A stretch of DNA of 64,000 nucleotides, from positions 7,254,001-7,318,000 of the forward strand of contig NC_060252.1 in assembly GCF_921293095.1 (NCBI RefSeq), in the 5' to 3' direction. The notes below the pieces were generated by a model. It searched no databases and had not been told where the DNA came from. It was given only the letters and a program-made list of their open reading frames with translations. Shown here piece after piece: positions 55,441 to 64,000 of this stretch (positions within the stretch are counted from its first letter, which is position 1; the number at the start of each line of letters is the position of its first letter). Position numbers and translations under genes: made by a program. The DNA is from Ischnura elegans (taxonomy: Eukaryota > Arthropoda > Insecta > Odonata > Coenagrionidae).

Positions 55441-57000
55441 CTTTAGCTAAATTAACAAGTCATGCCCAAAAAATTGATGTAAAAACGGATAATTTGAGCT
55501 TTTTCGTAGCTTAAATGATGTTCTGTTACAATTTAAGCAATTGCTTATGCACCACTAAAAATGTATATTTTTTCCCCCCATTTCATAAATTACTTTTTCA
55601 AAGAATTATACTTCTCAACATTTTTGTCCCTTCTAAAATTATGTTTTCATACATTTTTTAAGGAAATCAGAGCAAAATCAAAATCTTATAAAATTTATTA
55701 AGCAAAAAATGTGTACAGAACGTGGATGTTGATAAAACATAATTTTAATATGGTACACGATAATAAAGACCCTAGAGGTCTTTATTATCGTGTACCATAA
55801 AACATTTCTTTGGTAATTTTGTAACTTACCTTACACAAATCTCATTTTCATTCACTCAAATCAAGAAAATCATCGCGAAATACATGTTTTTTCAATTTTT
55901 TGTCACAAAAAAGGCTTTTGTGTTACATTTTAAAGCATAAAAACTTGTTTTCTTTAACTTTAAAAATAGATAAACCAAAACAGAAAACGAAATTTTATAT
56001 ATTTCAGTTTTCAAAAACTTAAATTTCTTAATACAGGCTGTTTCATTTATCTAGACCACCCAAAATAACTTTTTGTCCAGGTGCAAATACAAAACATTGG
56101 TGAAGCAAATGTTCATTAGCTGTCAGGATGACATAAGTCAACATGATTGCCTTCCTTGTAGCTTTGTTATTTACACTTTTCCTTGTAACTTTGTTATGAA
56201 CAGCGGTATGTCTTTTTTAAATAGCACCCTATAATTTTCAATCGGAAATTCATTTCCTATCCTATAGATTTATTCAAAAATGTAACACAGTGGACCGTTA
56301 ACATAAACACAGTGTTATGAAAAAATGACTAGCGCTAAGTGCTGGTACGCGGGTAATGTTAATGTGAAAAAATAGTGAGGAATATGATATTTATAGTTGA
56401 CCGAGGCAAACTTTGTACCACCTGATAATCAGTGAAGGGTTTCGTAAAATCATTTATAAATTAAAGGCTGTTGTACTGATTTTAATAATGTTAAGTAATT
56501 ATTATAGAATAAGAATTTTTTCAAAAAGGTTCGAAACTTAAGGTAGTTTGAAACTTTACTTCGAAACAAAAATTCATAATATTAGTTTGAAACTAAAGCT
56601 CGAAACTAAATTTCGAAATATAATTTCGAAACTGAAGTTCTAAACTGTAACTTCGAAAACTGAGTAAAGTATCTAACTCCCTTTTCAAACTTTAGTTTCG
56701 AGCTAAAGTTTGGAACATTAGTTTCGAACTTAAGTTTCAAACCTTAATTTTGAACTAAAGTTTAGAACTTAAGTTTTGAACTAAATTTTCGAACTTAAAT
56801 TTTGAAATTTAGTTTCAAACTTTTGTTTCGAACTTGAGTTTCAAACTTAAGTTTCGAACTTAAGTTTTGAACCAAAGTTTCGAACTTAAGTTTCGAAATA
56901 AAGTTTCGAATTTTGCTACGTTTTGAACTTCAGTTTCGAACTGAAGTTTCAAACCAATGTTTCGAATTTCGGTTTTGAACTTGTTTTAAACTAAATGTAG
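55440..57000. repeat. Segmental duplication copy A
   Basis: Matches 59700-60720 and beyond at a distance of about 4.19-4.27 kb, with the same order of blocks. Examples are CTTTAGCTAAATTAACAAG / CTTTAGCTTAATTAACAAG, TCGTAGCTTAAATGATGTTC in both, and AATCATTTATAAATTAAAGG / AATCATTTATAAATCAAAAG. Ends in a short, degenerate TTCGAA-type array (56520-57000). Confidence 0.75.
55749..55799. repeat. Perfect 23-bp hairpin
   Basis: Left arm 55749-55771 and right arm 55777-55799 are exact reverse complements (start TATGGTACACGATAATA) around a 5-bp loop CTAGA. The homologous place in duplication copy B (about 60010-60040) has only the right arm. Confidence 0.9.
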
Positions 57001-57118
57001 TTTCGAACTTTATTTCAAACTTTCTTCCAGCAAATGTGTTTTTTGTAAAGTTTTAAACTAACTGTAGTTTCGAACTTTATTTCAAACTTTCTTCCAGCAA
57101 ATGCGTTTTTTGTAAAGC
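56991..57118. repeat. Two-copy ~62-bp tandem repeat
   Basis: TAGTTTCGAACTTTATTTCA and TTTCTTCCAGCAAATG occur twice, about 62 bp apart, at the end of the degenerate TTCGAA array. Confidence 0.75.
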
Positions 57119-59699
57119 ATTTTAAAATAAGAATTTAAATTTTTATTTTAAACAACTTTCTAAAAACATTTATAACCAAAAATCCTCAAACAAAAACTTT
57201 TTTAGTAATTTTTATGATGACATGAAGAACTAATGTTAGGTTTTTAAAGAATAGTGTTGGCATTTTTATAAATTTCCTTTTGATCCATGAATTTATCCTT
57301 TTTAATTTCACGCGTCTGCCTCTCTTTTAGGGTAAAATATTCGTTTTCAGGTAGTGCAAAACTAAAGAAATGTCTCATCAAGAAGCTTTTTCGTGTCTCA
57401 CACCAATAAATCATTGCCAAATCAATATCTTTCACTTTTGGCATGGGGCATGCATTTTTTGGTGAATCCGTTTTACTGATTGATATTTTATCTCTTATGA
57501 TCATTAAAAGCAATTGTTTGAGTTTTTTGCAAACATTTACGTAGTTTTTACTGATTAAGTAGCTTCTAGAGACGATCCTTTGTTGATTAACATTTAAAAA
57601 TGGTTTATAGAAGCATTTTTTACCATTTTCAAAACTAAAAAAAATAATTTCCTCATGATGAATAGTTTATTCTTTTATATCACATATGATCCTTCGAAAT
57701 TAAATTATCTAACGAAAAATTTTGTTTCGAAATCTCACAACTGAAATTACCCACACAATTTTTCTCTTTTACTTTGACTTTAATCAAAAAAATCATATTA
57801 AATTCGTGTTTTTAAACATTTCTAGAAAAAAATTGAAATTGCAATTTTGTCAGAATTTCGTTTTCAAGCATGAAAATTTCCCTCGTATACCGACACGTCA
57901 GTCTTGGCCGAAGGAAAAAGTTCGTACACTAAGGTAAAAATTCGTTTTTAAGGGATATTCTTACCAAAAATGTCTCTACTTTAGAACACTTGTCGTTCAC
58001 TTACACGCAGAATATAAACGCGAGGTACAATTTTTTTACTTTTTTATGTCATTTGCTGTTTCATTATCTACATCGTATTCCGTTTTATAAAAGGAATTTT
58101 ATTTTTATGATCTGTTATCTCCCTCGAGTAAAAATTTTATTTTTGTGCAAAGTTAGTACTTATTTCATTTTCGTGCAAAGTTAGTACTTTTTTTTCGAGC
58201 AAATTTAGTACTTTAAATTTTCTTCTTGTAAAGCAAGCAGCAAAGCTTCCGGTTATTCACACTAATATCATTTTTTAGTATTCAATGTTAAAAAAATGGT
58301 AGTCATAACATATCTTTAATAGTCCTTTTGAACTACGAAATTGTATCAACTATAGTCACATTTTAACATATATCAAAGTCTGAGGGAAATATTTAGTTTT
58401 CTATCAGTCGTTTTCTAGAAATGTCGTTTCCAAGAAATGTTTTCAAGAAATGTGTTTACCAGTGATGTCCCAATGCAAAAGTGTTGTCGTTAAAAATCAT
58501 GAAATATATAAATGCAAAGTATAACTTTTCAACTTTTCTACGTCAAGAAGCCATTCCGACATTATTGTACCCAATTACGTTTTAATAGAGTTGTATATTT
58601 ATAATAAGATATGTCTTCCTAAAGCAAAAATTTGGATTTCGTTGAATTTTATCACTTGAAAAGTTTCTTCTACGGTAATATTTACGTTCAATCACACTAA
58701 TCTTAATTTTAACTATTTCTCGTTAAAAATATTGTCTCTTGTATTTGCGTAAATTTTCATTATATTACATTTCATACAATAGCAAAATCGTTGTTCCTTA
58801 AAAAATTTATTATTAAAGAATTCCTTAAATTTAGAATTAATAAAGAATTCCTAAAATTTATTATTAAAGAACATCTTAAGCAGAAAAGCATTTTCGTTCA
58901 CTCATATTTTAAAAAATAATGAAAAAACTGATGATTTGAACTATTTCGTAGCAAAAATGGTGTTATCATTTTAATTTTAACAATTGCGTCTCAATCAATG
59001 AATCTCAATCTCTTTATGAACATGCTTTAATTTATGCAAAAGAAAGATTTTATTTAAAGCAAGGAGTTTTTGCATAAATTCTCTTGAATTCTTCTTGTTA
59101 GTAAATTCCTTCTTAATTTCATTGTTCCGTCTAACTATTACGTTTCCATACATTTAAAAAAGACCATCGGAGCTAAATCGAAATCATTAATCATGTAATT
59201 TTTCTTATCACGCAAAAAAATGTTTTCGTAATTTAGATGTTGGAAAAATGTTTTAACCCATCGCTCTTGATTTTCGTCTAGCGTACAAACTCTTTTTTGA
59301 ATTAAGTATCATAAAACATCCTTACACAAAAATACTTTTGTTGACTCAAATCAAGAAAATCATTGCAAAATCCTTGTTTAAAAAAATGTATTTGTAAAGA
59401 ATATCGTGCCCGTTATATTTTATTGCAAAAAAATAGAACATCAATGAAAAATCGGAATTTTATAAATCTTTTGTGTTAGAAAATAGTAGTCGAGATAAAG
59501 CCTCTTTCGTAGGGTAATACTTCGTTTTGAAATAAATCATAACGAAATAAATGTCCTGCCAGGAAGTTTTTTGTAACTCTTACAATTAAATCGATGGAAA
59601 ATCACAATTTTTATTATTTCTCAATTGCACTTTCGTTATTCCGTTTTGGTGATTGATATTTTCATTTCATGTTATCACAAATAAGAAATTTTTCGCAAA
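57119..59699. repeat. AT-rich diverged repeat region, right part
   Basis: Continues the 50-55 kb pattern with same-order blocks (for example near 57.78, 58.24, 58.68 and 59.34 kb). A GTGCAAAGTTAGTACTT unit is repeated twice at about 58144-58190. No gene seen. Confidence 0.5.
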
Positions 59700-60720
59700 A
59701 ATCATGTAATCTTTAGCTTAATTAACAAGGCCTGCCCCAAAATTGATGTAAACGGATAATTTGAGCTAATTCGTAGCTTAAATGATGTTCTAATTAAAAT
59801 TTAAGCAATTGTGTATGCATCACTAAAATTTTATAATTTTTATCGTCCATGTCAAAAAATGTTTCTCAAATAATTATGCTGCTGAACATTTTTGTTCCTT
59901 CCAAAATTATATTTTCATACGTTTTTTTCAAGGAGCAAAATCAAAATCTTATAAAATTTTTAAGTAAAAAATGTTTTCAGAATTTGGAAGTGGATAAAAC
60001 ATTTTTCACCTAAAGGAATTTATTATCGTGTACCGTAAAACATTTCTTTGGTAATTTTGTAACTTACCTTACACAAATCTAATTTTCATTTGCTCAAATC
60101 AAGAAAATCAATGCGAAATACATATTTTTTCAATTTTTCTGTCACATAAAAAGGCTTTTGCATTGCATTTTAAAGAATAAAAACTTGTTTTCTCTAACTT
60201 TAAACAAAACAGAAAAAGAAATTTTATATTTTTTGTTTTCAAAAACTTAAACTTCTTAATACGGGATGTTTCATTTATTTTGACCACCGAAAATAGCCTT
60301 TTGTCGAGGTACCAATACAAAAAATTCGTTAAGCAAATGTTCATTGGCCGTCATGAGGACAAAAATCTGGTAGCTTTGTTATTTACAATGACATGAACAG
60401 CGGCATGTCTTTTTTGGATGGCACCCCATAATTTTTAATCGGCAATTCATTTCCTCTCCTATAGATGCATTCAAAAATGTAGCACAGCCGCTCATTAACA
60501 TGAACACAGTGTAATGAAAAATGACTAGCGCTTAATGCAGGAATGCGGGTACTGTCAATGGCCCGCAGTGAAAAAAGTGTGGGATATGATATGTAACTTC
60601 TCACCAACTGATAATCAGTGACGGGTTTAGTAAAATCATTTATAAATCAAAAGCGGTTGTACTGATTTTAATAATTTTTGACGGATTATTATAGCATAAG
60701 AATTTTTCCCGAAAAAGTTC
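59700..60720. repeat. Segmental duplication copy B
   Basis: Partner of copy A, followed directly by the large 13-bp satellite. Contains the dispersed-repeat block TTTCATTTATTTTGACCACC at about 60269, also in copy A (56056). Confidence 0.75.
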
Positions 60721-61790
60721 GAAACTAGTTAGTTGAGAAAGTTAACTTCTAAACAAAAATTCGAAATATTAGTTCGAAACTGAAGTTCTTAACTATAACT
60801 TCGAAAACTAAGTAAAGTATTTAAGTTTCAAACTAAAGTTTCGAACAAGAGTTTACAACAAGAGTTACGAACTAAAGTTTCGAACTAAAGTTTCGAACTA
60901 AAGATTCGAACTAAAGTCTCGAACTTAAGCCTCGAACTAAAGTTTCAAATTTAAGTTTCGAACTAAAGTTTCGAACTAAAGGTTGCGAACTAAAGTTTCG
61001 AACTTAAATTTCGAACTTAAGTTTCGAACTTTAGTTTCGAACTTAAGTTTCGAACTAAAGTTTCGAACTTTAGTTTCGAACTAGTTTCGAACTTAAGTTT
61101 CGAACTAAAGTTTCGAACTAAAGTTTCGAACTAAAGTTTCGATCTAAAGTTTCGAACTTAAGTTTCGAACTTTAGTTTCGAACTTAAGTTTCGAACTTTA
61201 GTTTCGAACTTTAGTTTCGAACTTTAGTTTCGAACTTAAGCCTCGAACTTTTGTTTCGAAATAAAGTGTCGAACTTGAGTTTCGAATTTAAGTTTCGAAC
61301 TTAAGTTTCGAACTTAAGTCTCGAACTTTTGTTTCGAAATAAAGTGTCGAATTTAAGTTTCGAACTAAAGTATCGAACCAAAGTTTCGAACTAAAGTTGC
61401 AAACTAAAGTTTCGAACTAAAGTTTCGAACTAAAGTCTCGAACTTAAGTTTCGAACTAAAGTTTCGAACTAAAGTCTCGAACTTAAGTTTCGAATTTAAG
61501 TTTCGAACTTAAGTTCCGAACTAAAGTTTCGAACTAAAGTCTCGAACTTTAGTTCGAATTTAAGTTTCGAACTTAAGTTTCGAACTAAAGTTTCGAACTA
61601 AAGTTTCGAACTAAAGTTTCGAACTAAAGTTTCGAACTAAAGTTTCGAACTAAAGTTTCGAACTTAAGTTTCGAACTTAAGTTTCGAACTTAAGTTTCGA
61701 ACTTTAGTTTCGAACTTTAGTTTCAAAATTGAGTTTTGAACTACAGTTTCGAGAAAATGAAAAAAAAAACATTTCAAACTTAAGTTTCGA
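60721..61790. repeat. 13-bp satellite, TTTCGAACT(NN)AG unit
   Basis: About 70-80 tandem copies of a 13-bp unit, GTTTCGAACT followed by two variable bases and AG. The variable pair is almost always AA, TA or TT, giving CTAAAG, CTTAAG or CTTTAG. CTATAG was not seen. Occasional variants read CTCGAAC. The core 60840-61735 is highly regular and the left edge is degenerate. It ends abruptly before the 61835 element. Confidence 0.92.
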
Positions 61791-61834
61791 AACTTTCATA
61801 AACTTAGATATCTTATGCTTTCATACAAGCTTCT

Positions 61835-63860
61835 GTAGGGGCTTTCTCTAACTTGATAGCAAGTCTTATCGACGTTGCTACGTCGTTAGCTTATCGAAAA
61901 TATTCACTAACGACAATTGGTTTTCTCTACGCTCGCTTAACGATATTTTCTCGATAGCACTAACGAAAAATGCCGATAGCTTATCGGGGGACTTGGGAGC
62001 CCGTCTTAAGCTTATCGACGCCCGCTATAATGTTTTTAGGTATCGGTTGCTCAGTGCGTGGTAAAGTTATGATTCTGCTACCACAAAGGGATAAAGGTAT
62101 TTTTACTTGAAAAATTATAGATACACTTTTGCAAAGGAGATGGAAAGCATTAAAACGTTTTGCAGCAATCAATGATTATAAAAAGTGGCAACAGAGACAT
62201 TAGTTTTTGCTGGGGAGTAAACATGTTGTTTGAAGTAGATTTAAGAAAGTTATTTACCTTGTGAAAATAACATTTACACATTCCAATTATAGTGCTCCGA
62301 TTATTTTCAGTCGATAGTTTATTTAGGCTCGATTGATCGGTCTTAACTTTTTAGGTAGGGATCTAATCACATCTTGAGGAGAGAGCAAATGTAATTAAGC
62401 ATCTAGTGCAGAGAAGACGACTTAGGAATGTTCAGAATCCTAATTTTCGCCGAATTTTTAATTCAAAACAACCTTTTGAATAACCCCCGATGTGGCCGTA
62501 ACACTGACGGGTTTTTTGACGCCTTTTTTTGGCTGGCTAAAGCCACCGTTCACTAAAATAATTACGGTTTCCCTCATTTACTCAGAACTCATTAGTCGTC
62601 ACTTTTAACTTTTGCAATGCTGTTAAACTAAGTCCCAACGAAAAATATGCCTGTGTTTTGATGGGTACATGCATACACTTATTTTAGTATCATTTTCAGC
62701 TGCTGATTGCAGTGATTTCCTATGCCTTATTGTGGCTACCAACGATAAACATTTGCTACGCTTTGCTTTTGTGTGAATTTAATCAGTGATTCGATGCCTC
62801 AACATGGTGGGCGACTATGAAAATATTCATATTACTTCCTTAAATGCACATTTTTTTCTATGTTTACTTTATTGTGCTTATATTTGCTTTGCGTAGAATA
62901 TAATTATAAGTAATAACAACACCAACAACATTAACACTTCCGTAATCTTTACTCAAGAAATTGACACTAAAAAGCGTTAAGTATGTGACACGAGCTCACA
63001 ATCACAACACTCACGATGATTCCTTCCATGACATCCGCGTAATCTCGGTATTTGTTATCAAAGAATTGATTTAAAGCATCTCAAAATATGATGAAAGCGT
63101 CAATAAGTTTTTCTGATTGAATAACTACCGCTGTGAAAGTTGTGGACTTAAAGCGGAAATAAGGCAAACGATGTAAACAAGCCGTGGCTGAAGATGCACT
63201 CCGAAATTTACATTGTTACAATACTAATAAAAATAATTTTGTTACTACTATAATCACGAGAGTGAAATTATTATAGGCGTAGGTGAACGAGTAAGTAGCA
63301 GAGAAAGTCCTCTTCAAGATTACGATACATAGTGCACCAAAAGTAGCCGATATTCTTCTATAGACGACTGTTGAATCCTTGAATATACACGCTTATTTAC
63401 ACTAGTTTCCCCCTTATTTTATTTTTTTCTTCATGGAAATATATTACGACACATTATAAAAACAGTAAATGAATCCACTACTAAAATGATACTCATCAGT
63501 TTTCTCCATCATTTATTATTCTTTTCCAAATCGACCGGTGCGTTCTTTAGCAGATTCTTGTTTATTTATGGTGACTATTTATCGTTTATTAGTTACCGTG
63601 GTTACCGTAGTTAGGCACTGCTTCTTAATGCTACCGAACGAATAAATCTAGGCATGTGATTGGTTGAAAATTCTAGCCTCACTCGCAGGCGCCGACGGTG
63701 TATTGTTTGCTATCGACGAACCGTGGTCTTGTTTTGCAACGACGAGCTGTCGTTAAGGTGAGATACAGAAACACACTTTCGGAGGGTGTCGTTGCAAGAG
63801 AGGACTTTCGTTAACAACCCGTTAACAACAAAACGTTAACGAGTTAGAGAAAGCCCCTAC
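61835..63860. mobile_element. DNA transposon with GTAGGGGCTTTCTCTAACT ends
   Basis: A perfect 19-bp terminal inverted repeat (61835-61853 and 63842-63860). If the true ends are TAGGGGC…GCCCCTA, a 3-bp CTG duplication flanks it. Subterminal regions are rich in short repeats: TTATCG and ACGTCGTTAGC on the left, CGTTAAC three times on the right. No transposase frame was recognised, so it is probably non-autonomous. Three-base target duplications suggest, weakly, a PIF/Harbinger relationship. Confidence 0.65.
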
Positions 63861-64000
63861 TGCTAAGGTAAACATTTCGTATTTTCTAATTTTATAGCAG
63901 AAAATATTTCTTTAGCAAAGGCCTTGTCATTTTTCAGTACCGAGATGATCAATAAGAAATGGAATTTTATTATTTTAATTGTTATTTTTATTATATTCTC
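63861..64000. other. Window end, AT-rich
   Basis: 140 bp of AT-rich sequence resuming the diverged-repeat style. Nothing else seen. Confidence 0.4.

Overview
The window looks like a stretch of a large, repeat-rich, AT-rich arthropod (most likely insect) nuclear genome. The evidence is spliceosomal introns with GT/AG borders, a multi-exon secreted-protein gene, and many eukaryotic transposon families (Ty3/gypsy, hAT, piggyBac, TA-target elements, LINE tails, tRNA-derived SINEs). I cannot name the species from sequence alone.

0-7.7 kb: transposon debris. A non-autonomous hAT element (205-956) has a perfect 8-bp target duplication. A TA-flanked foldback element lies at 3484-4402, a decayed LINE tail near 5.58-5.8 kb, and a palindromic MITE at 7.03-7.54 kb.

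7.6-37.1 kb: one host gene on the + strand, reconstructed from five exons whose splice phases all agree (7725-7836, 24496-24719, 26164-26467, 32014-32175, 36767-37047). It predicts a 360-residue secreted protein: signal peptide, CUB-like region, an atypical LDL-receptor class A module and a Gly-rich tail. A perfect NRF-1-type palindrome lies upstream of the ATG and an AATAAA signal follows the stop. Intron 1 (16.7 kb) carries a 9.5-kb hAT composite (12837-22366, 8-bp TSD). A TA-element with ~430-bp inverted arms sits exactly at its left tip, and a decayed hAT transposase and a THAP-like fragment lie inside. Intron 3 carries a foldback element, a SINE and a piggyBac-like element (28413-31778) with a second element nested in it. 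Intron 4 holds a TTAA-flanked mini-element.

37-64 kb: a gene desert of very AT-rich, diverged repeats. It is interrupted by a young 6.9-kb Ty3/gypsy element on the minus strand (43046-49914, LTRs ~99.4% identical, 4-bp TSD AGGT). Its gag and pol frames carry four in-frame nonsense codons. Further on are a 27-bp minisatellite whose core is an inverted AGGTCA repeat with 1-bp spacing (a nuclear/ecdysone receptor type site; 51.0-52.0 kb), a ~4.2-kb segmental duplication (55.4-57.0 versus 59.7-61.0 kb), a 13-bp TTCGAA-bearing satellite (60.8-61.75 kb) and a ~2-kb DNA transposon (61835-63860).

The most unusual signals are the receptor-site minisatellite, the three-state 13-bp satellite, the hAT element hit exactly at its terminal TA, the nearly new but multiply broken gypsy element, and several decayed hammerhead-ribozyme-like motifs. 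All functional statements are inferences from sequence reading; no search was run.
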